In this document: positions 1 to 7,968 of the stretch, in pieces
Position numbering within the stretch: position 1 is the first letter of the stretch
Layout: each line of letters begins with the position of its first letter
Assembly (NCBI GenBank): GCA_041844335.1
Contig: JBGZAX010000085.1
Span: 1 to 38,198 of the forward strand
DNA length: 38,198 nucleotides
Direction: 5' to 3'
From: CAUUFM01 sp041844335
GTDB lineage: Bacteria > Bacillota > Clostridia > Lachnospirales > Lachnospiraceae
Translations under genes and position numbers: made by a program
Notes under the pieces: generated by a model
What the model saw: only the letters and a program-made list of their open reading frames with translations
Told to the model about the DNA's origin: nothing
Database searches by the model: none

Positions 1-160
1 AGGATAACTTGTAGACACGATGTCCTGAAGTTAAGGAAAAAGGATAACTTGTAGACACGGTGTCCTGAAGTTAAGGAAAAAGGATAACTTGTAGACACGG
101 TGTCTGGAAGTTAAGGAAAAAGGATAACTTGTGGACACGGTGTCCTAAAGTTTAAGAAAA
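1..160. repeat. Four tandem 40-bp iterons with an internal dyad (candidate parS/origin iterons)
   Basis: Four direct 40-bp units begin at 1, 41, 81 and 121 and differ from one another at only a few positions. Each unit carries an imperfect 29-bp palindrome, TAACTT-N3-GACAC-N-GTGTC-N3-AAGTTA, at unit positions 5-33. The first unit has one mismatch in the core (GATGTC instead of GGTGTC), and the last is the most diverged. The array touches the window edge, so more units may lie upstream. Tandem dyads just upstream of a parB-like gene suggest a ParB centromere or replication iterons. That role is inferred; the repeat itself is directly visible. Confidence 0.9.
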
Positions 161-227
161 GCCTAAATTTTATTTTTTTTCCAATATCTCTTGTTAAAAT
201 CACAAAATAAAAAATTGTAAAAAATTT
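161..227. other. AT-rich spacer between iterons and hairpin cluster
   Basis: This is a very AT-rich stretch with a run of eight T followed by CCAATATCTC. I see no reading frame in it. The T-run plus CCAATA resembles four other intergenic sites in the window. AT-rich DNA next to iterons would suit a melting region of an origin, but nothing here proves that. Confidence 0.4.
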
Positions 228-330
228 GCAAGCTTCCTAACATTGTACAAATTGTGCGTACACGCACCATTTGTACAAGTTAGAGCTTGCCAAGTTGCAC
301 TTGGATTGCAGATGTGGGAAGTATCCCACA
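228..330. other. oriT: Cluster of three inverted repeats, candidate oriT / nick region
   Basis: Three hairpins follow one another. The first spans 228-290, with arms GCAAGCT/AGCTTGC, CTAAC/GTTAG, GTACAAA/TTTGTAC and TGCG/CGCA, so almost the whole 63 bp folds. The second is CCAAG-TTGCA-CTTGG at 290-304. The third is the perfect TGTGGGA-AGTA-TCCCACA at 313-330. None has a T-tract, so they are not ordinary terminators. Clustered inverted repeats just upstream of parB, mobC and a MOBP-type relaxase are typical of a transfer origin. The nick site itself cannot be assigned from sequence alone; a replication origin is the main alternative. Confidence 0.5.
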
Positions 331-364
331 CCCTCTAAAAAACATATATGGCAAGGAGGTAGAA

Positions 365-526
365 ATGGAAGCCAATTTTGTAATAGCACCGGAACTTGAG
401 GATATCTTAACAGATGAAAATAGTACATATCAAAACAATGTGACGGACATTTTTATGATAGATCCTGAAAAGCTTATCCCGTACGCTAAAAATCCTTTCA
501 AGCTGTATACAGGAAAGAAACTGTAA
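365..526 (+). pseudogene. parB: ParB-like partition protein, N-terminal fragment cut by an in-frame TAA
   Basis: The start is ATG 365, preceded by AAGGAGGT at 353-360. The 53-residue product ends in NPFKLYTGKKL, the beginning of the ParB/Spo0J N-terminal domain. The TAA at 524-526 is followed in the same frame, without any indel, by DLIDSIREYGILQPI. In ParB proteins these two parts are continuous (NPF..Y.G..LEDLI.SI...G.LQP). A single GAA-to-TAA change would explain the break. The open frame also extends upstream to 287, but that part overlaps the hairpins and lacks a ribosome site. Either the gene is broken, or the rest is made by reinitiation, readthrough or in a strain with an intact codon; a sequencing error is also possible. 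Confidence 0.75.
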
Positions 527-529
527 GAT

Positions 530-1315
530 TTGATAGATAGTATTAGGGAATATGGAATATTGCAGCCTATACTTGCAAGACCGCTAATAGCAAGAATAAA
601 TGATAACGGGGAATATGAAATTTTAGCCGGACACAATAGACATAACGTCGCAAAAATATTAAAGCTGTCAAAGGTTCCGGTCAGAGTTCTGAAAAATATA
701 GACGATATAACTGCGGAACTCATAGTAAGTGAAAGCAATATGATCCAAAGAAGTTTAGCAGATTTGCAACCCAGTGAAAGAGCTTTTGTCATATCGACTC
801 ATTACAATGCTCAAAAAAGACAGGGACATAGAACAGATCTTGAAAAAATAGAAGCTTTGGTATCGGGCAGAGAAAATATAAATGATAAAAACATAGATGA
901 TTTTGATTATTCTATGACACCAAGAAATATAGCAAGATACTGTAGGCTTGATAAATTGACAAAAAACTGTAAGGAAAAACTGGACAACAGCAAAATAGAT
1001 ATGCGAACGGGTGTGGAATTGTCATATCTTGCCGATACAGAGCAGGATATGGTTGTCAGCGTTGCAGATGAAATAAAAGTTAAGATAAATCAAAGTAAGG
1101 CTAAAGAGCTTAGAAAGCTTGCAGATACCTTAGATAGAGAGAAAATAAAAGAGGTTTTAGTAACAAAGGAAAAACCCAAAGGGGAAAAAGGTGTGACGAT
1201 AAAAAGAGAAATACTTAATGAATTTTTTAGTGAAGAAGATAGTGATGATACTATAATAGAAACTATAAAGGCTGCATTATCGGCATATATGCAAAAATGG
1301 GGGAAATCTATATAA
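530..1315 (+). CDS. parB: ParB/Spo0J-family partition protein, main part downstream of the in-frame stop
   Basis: This is a 261-residue continuation of the ParB frame, openable from TTG 530 with AGGAAAG 13 nt upstream. It carries the ParB nuclease-fold motif GHNRHNVAK (equivalent of GERR..A), then NMIQRSLADLQPSERA, the usual linker into the KorB-like helix-turn-helix (TPRNIARYCRLDKLT). The C-terminus is a charged, helical tail ending near 1315. ParB binds a centromere and spreads along DNA to partition plasmids or episomal ICEs; the iterons at 1-160 are the obvious candidate site. The fragment lacks the first ~50 residues of the domain, so activity without the upstream piece is doubtful. Family assignment is firm; functional state is uncertain. 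Confidence 0.8.
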   Translation: MIDSIREYGILQPILARPLIARINDNGEYEILAGHNRHNVAKILKLSKVPVRVLKNIDDITAELIVSESNMIQRSLADLQPSERAFVISTHYNAQKRQGHRTDLEKIEALVSGRENINDKNIDDFDYSMTPRNIARYCRLDKLTKNCKEKLDNSKIDMRTGVELSYLADTEQDMVVSVADEIKVKINQSKAKELRKLADTLDREKIKEVLVTKEKPKGEKGVTIKREILNEFFSEEDSDDTIIETIKAALSAYMQKWGKSI

Positions 1316-1339
1316 AAAATGTTTTAAAAAGAATATATT

Positions 1340-1792
1340 ATGAATGATGAAAGAATATATATAAGAGTATCCAAAGAAGAGAAACAACAACTAATAAAAA
1401 ATGCTGTTAGTGCCGGCAAGACACTTAAAGAATATTTGATAACAGATAAACTGAAAACATGTGAAGAGCCTATTTTACCTCAATCTTATAGAAAAAAGAG
1501 GTCTGTACATATTAGTGTTTGTTCTGGTGATTTGGAAAAAATAGATAGCTATGCTAAAGCGGCACATCTGAGCAGAAGTTCATATTTGGCAAAGGCAGGT
1601 ATTGGAGAAAAAATAGTTATTATAGAAGATATGAGAGCTTTTATAAGAGAGCTTAACTATATAGGAAATAATTTGAATCAATTAACAATGCTTGCACATC
1701 AGGGTCTAATAGATGTGATAGAGCTTGATAGGCTGCAAAGATTGTTAATTGATATAAAAAGAGAAATAGTGAATTTGCAAAGGAAGTGTTAG
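1340..1792 (+). CDS. mobC: MobC-like relaxosome accessory protein
   Basis: This 150-residue protein has an N-terminal ribbon-helix-helix-like region (ERIYIRVSKEEKQQL, then ISVCSGDLEKIDSYAKAAHL). The C-terminal signature RELNYIGNNLNQLTMLA is characteristic of bacterial MobC mobilisation proteins. MobC binds oriT and helps the relaxase melt and nick DNA. It lies between parB and the relaxase, as expected for a mobilisation module. The ribosome site before ATG 1340 is weak and AT-rich, so translation may be modest or coupled to parB. A strong hairpin overlapping its stop codon probably separates it transcriptionally from the relaxase. Confidence 0.85.
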   Translation: MNDERIYIRVSKEEKQQLIKNAVSAGKTLKEYLITDKLKTCEEPILPQSYRKKRSVHISVCSGDLEKIDSYAKAAHLSRSSYLAKAGIGEKIVIIEDMRAFIRELNYIGNNLNQLTMLAHQGLIDVIELDRLQRLLIDIKREIVNLQRKC

Positions 1793-1818
1793 AAGATTCT
1801 AAGACACTTTCTTTTTTG
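1779..1818 (+). terminator. Intrinsic terminator overlapping the mobC stop codon
   Basis: The arms AAAGGAAGTGT (1779-1789) and ACACTTTCTTT (1804-1814) pair with one G-T wobble. The loop contains TAGA/TCTA, which extends the stem, and a T-run follows. It would attenuate read-through into the relaxase gene and so set the mobC to relaxase ratio. Confidence 0.75.
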
Positions 1819-1836
1819 TTAATCTAAAAAAGGGAG

Positions 1837-2922
1837 ATGATAAGGATTGCAAGCATAGAATTTATAAACGGCAGAAAAGGTGCTGACGGAAAGATACGAA
1901 CTTATAAGACGTTAAGCTCACTTAGAAAAGTGATAGATTATGTGCTTGATTTGGAGCATAAAACAACAGAAGAGCTAAGAGGAGGGAAAAATTGTAATCC
2001 TATGATGGCATACGATGATTTTGTATTAACAAAAAGCTTATTTAGAAAATTGCCTAAAAATGAAAACGACCTTTCAAGACGTATGTGTATACATTTTGTG
2101 CAGTCGTTTGCACCCGGAGAGGCAGATGCCCAATTAGCTAAGAATATAGCTGATGAAATGGTCAAATATGATATTTTCAATGATTTTAGTGTGGTTTATG
2201 GGGTGCATACAGATAAGGAACATATACATACACATTTTATAATCAACAGCACAAGCAACATAGACGGTAAGTCATATCAGCAAAGCAGGGAGCAAATGAA
2301 GAGAATAAAAGAATATAGTGATATGCTTTGTCGCAAATTCGGCTTGTCCGTCATAGCAAAAAAAGAAATACAAAAAGATGATAAAGTGAACCTCTCCCAC
2401 TTAAAAGAGCAGGAAATAAAAAACAGCGGAGAATATAGGTCTGTACAAAGGGGCTTATCTTGGAAAAAAGAAATGTTTGATGCTTGTAAGGAGGCTAAAA
2501 ATTATTCCAATAATGCTGAAGAATACATTGATTTTCTGAATAAAAAGGGAATTCGTGTAGTATGGAAGGAAAGCAGAAAAGATATAAGCTATATAAATGC
2601 CGACGGCAAAAAAATAAATTCAGATAAATTAGGTCAGCCAAAAAGAGGATATACTCCATTTACAAAGGCAGCACTTGAGGAATACTGGAATAAAAAATAC
2701 CCGGAACAAATAAATGAGTCAAAATTAAGCAGCAAGGAACAAAAAGCTGATAATTGCGGCAATCATTTAGGCTTTGCCAAGCACCTTGCAAGACTTTTAA
2801 AGGACGATACAAAAAGGTATCAAAAACCGTCGTTTGTTAATAAAAAAACAGGAAGTAAAAATGCAAAAGAAGAAAAATTAGAGGAATCAAAGAAAGGAGA
2901 CGGTATAGAATGGGATTATTAA
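1837..2922 (+). CDS. mobA: MobA/VirD2-type relaxase (MOBP-like)
   Basis: This is a 361-residue DNA-nicking transesterase that would cut oriT and pilot the transferred strand. The metal-binding motif HTDKEHIHTHF lies at residues 124-134 (H124, H129, H131, H133). A candidate catalytic tyrosine is Y35 in VIDYVLDLEH, which matches the position of motif I in MOBP relaxases. The C-terminal third is basic and low in conserved features. The ATG at 1837 directly follows AAAGGGAG with essentially no spacer, and an in-frame stop sits just upstream at 1825. The start is therefore either this poorly spaced ATG or a rare nearby codon (ATA/ATT). The 3' end overlaps the primase gene by 13 bp, implying translational coupling. 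Family is certain; exact subclass is inferred. Confidence 0.92.
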   Translation: MIRIASIEFINGRKGADGKIRTYKTLSSLRKVIDYVLDLEHKTTEELRGGKNCNPMMAYDDFVLTKSLFRKLPKNENDLSRRMCIHFVQSFAPGEADAQLAKNIADEMVKYDIFNDFSVVYGVHTDKEHIHTHFIINSTSNIDGKSYQQSREQMKRIKEYSDMLCRKFGLSVIAKKEIQKDDKVNLSHLKEQEIKNSGEYRSVQRGLSWKKEMFDACKEAKNYSNNAEEYIDFLNKKGIRVVWKESRKDISYINADGKKINSDKLGQPKRGYTPFTKAALEEYWNKKYPEQINESKLSSKEQKADNCGNHLGFAKHLARLLKDDTKRYQKPSFVNKKTGSKNAKEEKLEESKKGDGIEWDY

Positions 2923-3911
2923 GCGAAGATGTAATAGCGAAGGCAAATAGAGTGAGTATCTTAGATATATCAAGGGCTTTAAATCTTGATGCAAAAAAGG
3001 ACGGTAAAAGCTATCACATTGAGGGATACGGAGGTCTTTATGTAAGCGAGGACGGCAGCAAATGGAACTGCTTTTCGCAAGGCAAGGGTGGAGGAAGTAT
3101 ACAGTTTTATATGTATATGACAGGTAAGAGCTGGAGGGATTCCGTAATACATTTATCAGGATATGATGAAAGGAATGATAAAATGATACAAAAGCCTTAC
3201 CAAACGGAGCAAATAGTAAAAAACGGAGATGAAATGGTTCTTCCCAAAAAGGCTGAAAAATACTCAAGACTTTATGCCTACCTTATAAATACAAGAAAGA
3301 TTGATAAGGATGTTGTTAATTATTTTGTGAAAGAAAAAATGCTCTATCAGGAAATGGAACACGGTAACGCCGTGTTTGTAGGATATGATAATGATAAGAA
3401 TCCGAAGTATGCTACGATGAGAGGAACCAATACCTATAAGACATTTAAAGGAGATGTGGAAAATAGTGACAAGACTTACGCATTTTCAAAAGAGGGAATC
3501 AGCAAAAAGGTAATCGTATTTGAAAGTCCCGTTGATTTGATGAGTTATATGACATTGCAAAAACTTGTCGGAAATGATAATGTCAAACATCATCTATTAA
3601 GCCTTGGCGGTGTAACTCACATAGCACTTGATAGATATCTAAAAGAACATAACGAAATAGATACTATAAGATTATGTCTTGATAACGACGCAGCAGGATA
3701 TAAGGCACAAAAAATTATGACGGATATTTATAATAAGAACTATAAGATTGAGTATGAAATATACAATGCAAAGGATTTTAATGAATATTTGAAACAACAA
3801 GTGGATAACGGAATAAGTGAAAAGGCACAGTATTTAGGTAAGGCTCTAAAAGATTTTGATAAGGAAGTGGTAAATGATGTCGAAGATTTTGACGAAATGG
3901 AAATGCAGTAA
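2910..3911 (+). CDS. DUF3991/TOPRIM primase-like protein
   Basis: This 333-residue protein has an N-terminal CHC2-like fold lacking a clear cysteine cluster (KWNCFSQGKGGGSIQF). It is followed by a DUF3991-type segment (YLINTRKIDKDVVNYFVKE, then AVFVGYDN) and a TOPRIM domain. The TOPRIM acidic residues are visible as FESPVDLMSY (E205) and LDNDAAG (D258, D260). Such proteins are thought to prime complementary-strand synthesis after single-strand DNA transfer. The gene overlaps the relaxase upstream and the coupling protein downstream (38 bp), so all three are probably one translational unit. The start is ATG 2910 after AAAGGAGACGG. Confidence 0.85.
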   Translation: MGLLSEDVIAKANRVSILDISRALNLDAKKDGKSYHIEGYGGLYVSEDGSKWNCFSQGKGGGSIQFYMYMTGKSWRDSVIHLSGYDERNDKMIQKPYQTEQIVKNGDEMVLPKKAEKYSRLYAYLINTRKIDKDVVNYFVKEKMLYQEMEHGNAVFVGYDNDKNPKYATMRGTNTYKTFKGDVENSDKTYAFSKEGISKKVIVFESPVDLMSYMTLQKLVGNDNVKHHLLSLGGVTHIALDRYLKEHNEIDTIRLCLDNDAAGYKAQKIMTDIYNKNYKIEYEIYNAKDFNEYLKQQVDNGISEKAQYLGKALKDFDKEVVNDVEDFDEMEMQ

Positions 3912-6546
3912 AAGGTTCAGAACACAGGTTATAAGTTATGCTTTTATATACGTTTTATCAAATATAGCAATTATATATGCTGTTCCTATAGTAGACTCAT
4001 TTTTAAAGAACGGGGTATTGCCGCTTAAGTTAAACATTTTACTGTTGTTAACCTATGCAATAAAAAATCCACATACTATAAAATTATATTTTTATGCCGA
4101 GGTTTTGATAATTTTGATGATTGTCAGCCTTTATTTTTTTGCAAAGCCAAATTATGCAAGCGAACAAGTGTTTATAACTGATGATATAAGTACACCTGTT
4201 GCGTCAGGCAGCGGGCAATACGGAACCGCTGCTTGGCTTGATAAAAGCAAGTTTGATAAGGTTTTTGATTATGTAGACTTTAGGGTTGACTCTGATATGT
4301 TAAGCTATTTGCGACAGGAAGAGCAGGAAATAAAAAAGCTTAGGGATATAGAAATCAATGAAGAAATGCTTAATATGGGAATAACTCTAAATTTAGATAA
4401 TGATGACAGAACAGTATATACAGATGAGCAGGTAGAACAAATAATCAATATAAAAAAGAGCAGCGGAAAATCACTTAGTAATCCAAATCTACAAAAGTAC
4501 ACATTGCAAAAGATAAATAAAGCTATAGAAAGCGGCATAGAAATAGAAGATTTAGATATAAATAATCTAAATGATGAACAGGTGAATGTAATAATTGACA
4601 CCGTTATGACACTGAAAGAAAAAAGACTATATTCGAATCACGCAAAGAAGATAGTGAAAAAGCTGTTGACTGATGACAGCTTTGATACAAGTCAACTAAA
4701 AGAAATAGCCTATGGCATATTAGATGATGTTGATGTGGCAAGATTTGCAGACAAAAAATACTCAGGACAGAAAATGAGGGAATTAAGATTGGGTCTAAAG
4801 GCAAAGCTTGATATTTCTATTTACGATGATGAGAATCTAAGTGCAGATCAGATGAATAGGATTAGACGTAGCCTTATGGATAAAAAGATTAACTTTGTCG
4901 CTACAGATACAAAAAGCGACATAAGTGATTACAAAAAAAAGGAGGTGATGAATAAAAAAATCAAAACAGGAGGAATAGTCTTAGGAAAGGAGGGAAGTAG
5001 AATTTATTATGTAGGTGATGACAAGCACTCCTTGGTATTGGGTTCTACAGGTTGTGGAAAAACCAGATGTTTAGTTTTACAAACTATAGCTTTGTTATCA
5101 CTTGCAAACGAATCCATCTTTGTCACAGATATTAAGGGGGAGCTATATGACTATACGGCTCCTTTCTTAGTATCAAGAAATTATGAGGTAGTAACTCTTA
5201 ATTTTAAAAATCCGTTAAAGGGCGACAGGTACAATTTTCTACAGCCGGTAATATCAGCAATAGATAATAATGATATATCAAAGGCTGTACAGGCTGTGTG
5301 GGACATAACCACGCTACTTGTATATAAGGAGAACTCCAAGGCTCAGGAGCCTATATGGCAAAACGGTGAGGCATCTATCATAGCAACTGCTATTATGGCG
5401 GTGGTTTATGATAACAAAAAAAATCCTCAGTTGCAGAATATGGCTAATGTATACTATTTTTTGTCAAATATGTGTAAAGGTGTCAAGATAGGAGCAGAGT
5501 ACCAATTACCTATTAATTACTATGCGGAAAATCTTCCGGACGAGCATCCTGCAAAAGGCTTGCTTGCAATAGGAAAAGTAGCACCGAGTAGAACAAGGGG
5601 AAGCTTTTATACATCGGCTTTAACCACACTTAGGCTGTTTACAGATCCGTTAATAGCCGATATGACGAGTAGTACAAGCTTTAATTATAAGAAGCCCGGA
5701 ACAAAGCCTATGGCTATATATATCATACTGCCTGATGACAAAAATACATATAACGACATAGCGACATTATTTATCTCTCAAGAATATCAGGCATTATCGG
5801 AGGTTGCGGATATGTACGGGGGCAGACTAAAAAACAGAGTTAATTTTGTATGTGACGAGTTCGGAAACTTTCCGGCAATACCTAACTTTGTTACTATGCT
5901 TACCGTAGCAAGAGGCAAGGGCATAAGGTTTAACTTGTTTTTGCAAAGCCTTGCACAACTAAAAGAAAAGTACGGGGAGGCGAATAAAACAATAGAGGGT
6001 AACTGCGGCACTTGGGTGTATCTTGCAAGTGAGGATCCGGAAACCCTAAAAACTTTGAGTGAAAAACTGGGTCAATATACAGTAGGAGCGATAAATTCAT
6101 CAAGCAGCGAGCAAAAATATGCAAGCAGCTCACATTCGTTAAGCGTTAACTTAACAGGCAGAGCCTTGTTAATGGCAGATGAGATAGGCAGAATCAAACG
6201 TCCCTATAGTTTGGTATTCAGTAACAAACAAAAAGCTATATTTACTTCACCCGATATATCAAAATGGCAGTTTTGCAGTATGTTCGGAATGGGAGATAGG
6301 GACAAAGACCTAAAGGTCAGATACTATAGACAAAATAAGATTAAGGAAAGAAGAGGAAGGAGAATAGCATATTTTGATATACACAAAGAAATAATAGCAA
6401 GTATGATTAAAAATGATAAATCGGAAAAAAACAAGTCAAATATTAACAATGAAATAAAGGAGTTGCAACAAAAAATAACACAGATGGAGCAGGTTATTTT
6501 TAGCTATAATCAAATGAAAATAAGAGGAAATATTGATGATGAATAA
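3874..6546 (+). CDS. virD4: VirD4/TraG-type conjugation coupling protein with long insert
   Basis: This 890-residue T4SS coupling ATPase links the relaxosome to the membrane channel. Three hydrophobic segments lie at about residues 16-35, 46-62 and 71-91. The Walker A GSTGCGKT is at 389-396, and Walker B VNFVCDEFGN has D661/E662. The distance from the membrane segments to Walker A is about 300 residues, far more than in ordinary VirD4 proteins. The insert is charged and helical and ends with two ~27-residue repeats of the type DVxxYADKKxxxxQMxxLRLGL (about residues 285-340). A helical tail (IKELQQKITQMEQVI) ends the protein. The start ATG 3874 follows AAGGAAGTGG inside the primase gene. Function is certain at family level; the role of the insert is unknown. 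Confidence 0.93.
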   Translation: MMSKILTKWKCSKRFRTQVISYAFIYVLSNIAIIYAVPIVDSFLKNGVLPLKLNILLLLTYAIKNPHTIKLYFYAEVLIILMIVSLYFFAKPNYASEQVFITDDISTPVASGSGQYGTAAWLDKSKFDKVFDYVDFRVDSDMLSYLRQEEQEIKKLRDIEINEEMLNMGITLNLDNDDRTVYTDEQVEQIINIKKSSGKSLSNPNLQKYTLQKINKAIESGIEIEDLDINNLNDEQVNVIIDTVMTLKEKRLYSNHAKKIVKKLLTDDSFDTSQLKEIAYGILDDVDVARFADKKYSGQKMRELRLGLKAKLDISIYDDENLSADQMNRIRRSLMDKKINFVATDTKSDISDYKKKEVMNKKIKTGGIVLGKEGSRIYYVGDDKHSLVLGSTGCGKTRCLVLQTIALLSLANESIFVTDIKGELYDYTAPFLVSRNYEVVTLNFKNPLKGDRYNFLQPVISAIDNNDISKAVQAVWDITTLLVYKENSKAQEPIWQNGEASIIATAIMAVVYDNKKNPQLQNMANVYYFLSNMCKGVKIGAEYQLPINYYAENLPDEHPAKGLLAIGKVAPSRTRGSFYTSALTTLRLFTDPLIADMTSSTSFNYKKPGTKPMAIYIILPDDKNTYNDIATLFISQEYQALSEVADMYGGRLKNRVNFVCDEFGNFPAIPNFVTMLTVARGKGIRFNLFLQSLAQLKEKYGEANKTIEGNCGTWVYLASEDPETLKTLSEKLGQYTVGAINSSSSEQKYASSSHSLSVNLTGRALLMADEIGRIKRPYSLVFSNKQKAIFTSPDISKWQFCSMFGMGDRDKDLKVRYYRQNKIKERRGRRIAYFDIHKEIIASMIKNDKSEKNKSNINNEIKELQQKITQMEQVIFSYNQMKIRGNIDDE

Positions 6547-6865
6547 AGTGAAAAGAGCATTCAGTATATTAGGAACCGCGGCTTTTATTTGGATAACAAA
6601 ATTAGACGCACTTGCAGGAAATATCCAAAACGATAAAGTAGTAACGGGAACTAAAAAGCTTATACAGGATTCAACAAAGGCTATAGGAATTATAGGAGCC
6701 TTAGTATCTGTCTTATTCGGCATATATTTTTTTATAAGAAAAAATATGGCTGATGAACAGGATCAAAAGATATGGAATAAGAGAATAGTAACGACTATTG
6801 TATGTGCAGTGGGAATAGTAGTAATATCAGGACTAATTGGAACTATTGTAAAATATTATCAATAA
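6536..6865 (+). CDS. VirB2/TrbC-like small pilin-type membrane protein
   Basis: This protein of about 109 residues starts with a basic, hydrophobic leader ending in LDALAG, which looks like a signal-peptidase site. Two transmembrane segments follow (AIGIIGALVSVLFGIYFF and TTIVCAVGIVVISGLIGTIV), separated by a short charged loop (RKNMADEQDQKIWNKR). Leader plus two membrane helices is the VirB2/TrbC architecture, and its place right after virD4 agrees. ATG 6536 or 6539 follows AGAGGAAA; the TTG at 6533 is less likely. It overlaps the virD4 stop by about 11 nt. I rely on topology and context, not on sequence identity. Confidence 0.6.
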   Translation: MMNKVKRAFSILGTAAFIWITKLDALAGNIQNDKVVTGTKKLIQDSTKAIGIIGALVSVLFGIYFFIRKNMADEQDQKIWNKRIVTTIVCAVGIVVISGLIGTIVKYYQ

Positions 6866-6886
6866 AAATTAGAGGAGGATTTAAAA

Positions 6887-7135
6887 ATGATAAAATTATT
6901 GACAAATATTGATAACAAGGTATTTATGGTAAGGTTAGGTATAAAGGAAAAAATTAACAGAATAAAAGATAAGCTGTCAGATAACAGCGGAAACTGGCTT
7001 GATGAATCATTCAAATATATTTTAGCGGTTGTTATCGGGCTTGCGTTTTTAGCCGGCTTATACGCAATCACCAAGGATACAATATTACCGACATTGACCC
7101 AAAAAATAAAAGACGGCTTTAATTTTCAAGGTTAA
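6887..7135 (+). CDS. DUF6133-like single-pass protein with a prepilin-like N-terminus
   Basis: This 82-residue protein follows an excellent AGAGGAGG ribosome site. It resembles the small DUF6133 proteins of Tn1549-like elements, which end in DTVLPTLTQRIKDMFN; here the end is DTILPTLTQKIKDGFNF. Residues about 37-60 read SGNWLDESFKYILAVVIGLAF: a Gly, then Glu at +5, then a hydrophobic helix. That is the pattern cut by type IV prepilin peptidases (G^XXXXE). A prepilin peptidase and Tad genes lie only 1.4 kb downstream, so this protein is a candidate Flp/Tad major pilin. The family resemblance is fairly clear; the pilin role is my inference. Confidence 0.65.
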   Translation: MIKLLTNIDNKVFMVRLGIKEKINRIKDKLSDNSGNWLDESFKYILAVVIGLAFLAGLYAITKDTILPTLTQKIKDGFNFQG

Positions 7136-7140
7136 AGTTT

Positions 7141-7968
7141 ATGTTTGACCTTGTACTGAATTTTTTTGTTAAGCTCTTAGAAGAAAGCGGAATAAAACTA
7201 AAAGAGGTAATGGTATTTAGCGGTTTGGAGAATATATATAAGCTTGAGAAACTGTTCACATTTTATACCATTGACTATAACAAAATATATTTGGGTATAG
7301 CCTGCTTTTCACTTGGATTTTTGTTGGTCTTGTACCTAAAAAAGGGATTTGAGATATATGTCTTAGGCATAGAAGGAGATGCTATGCTTGACCCTATGGT
7401 ACAGGTGATAGCATTATCAAAAATAATTTTTGTAATAGTAGCATTTAACACAATTTTTGATGTGGCAATAGATATAATGGTAAAACTGATCAATATAGTA
7501 TTTTCTAATCCTATGACGAACCTTGGGTCATTACTGTCATTTCAGCACAATATTACTCCGAATATACTTGACGTGATATTTGATTCTATTGCCCTTATAA
7601 CCTTGGTGAAATTGATATTTTCATTTCTAAAAAGAAGTATTGAGCTGTTTATACTAAGGATAGGAATACCTCTTGCAGTTCTTGGACTTCTAAACAGCAA
7701 TCACGGTATATGGGATATGTATGTGAAAAAAATAATACAAGAGCTGATAACCGTATCTTTGCAGTCATTTTTGCTGTTTTTAAGTGTAAAAATTTTGCAC
7801 ACAGGTTTGTTAGCTACTGTTACAGGGCTTGTAGTAATGGGAACAGCTCTAAAGCTGCCGCAGTTTTTATCGGAGATGTTGGTGATGCCTACACAGTCAA
7901 ACGGATTTGGGAAACTACATTCAGGATTGATGTTAGCGAACTCAATTAGGGGGGCTTTGGGAAAATGA
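7141..7968 (+). CDS. VirB6/TrbL-like polytopic membrane protein
   Basis: This 275-residue protein has five to six hydrophobic segments, for example IYLGIACFSLGFLLVLYL, VIALSKIIFVIVAF, IALITLVKLIFSFL and VSLQSFLLFLSVKIL. The C-terminal LVVMGTALKLPQFLSEML is typical of TrbL-family proteins in Gram-positive conjugative elements. It would form the inner channel of the transfer apparatus. The start ATG 7141 has only a weak AAGG upstream, 5 nt after the previous stop. Its last codons overlap the next gene through ATGA at 7965, indicating coupling. Confidence 0.75.
   Translation: MFDLVLNFFVKLLEESGIKLKEVMVFSGLENIYKLEKLFTFYTIDYNKIYLGIACFSLGFLLVLYLKKGFEIYVLGIEGDAMLDPMVQVIALSKIIFVIVAFNTIFDVAIDIMVKLINIVFSNPMTNLGSLLSFQHNITPNILDVIFDSIALITLVKLIFSFLKRSIELFILRIGIPLAVLGLLNSNHGIWDMYVKKIIQELITVSLQSFLLFLSVKILHTGLLATVTGLVVMGTALKLPQFLSEMLVMPTQSNGFGKLHSGLMLANSIRGALGK

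Noticed and set aside
1..160. CRISPR array
   Set aside because: The 40-bp units are contiguous with no unique spacers between them, so they are tandem iterons.
287..364. Upstream extension of the parB frame to 287
   Set aside because: It runs through the candidate oriT hairpins and has no ribosome site; ATG 365 has a strong AAGGAGGT.
7710..7949. 79-codon + strand frame inside the VirB6-like gene
   Set aside because: No ribosome site and cysteine/aromatic-rich composition; it is a shadow of the membrane protein frame.
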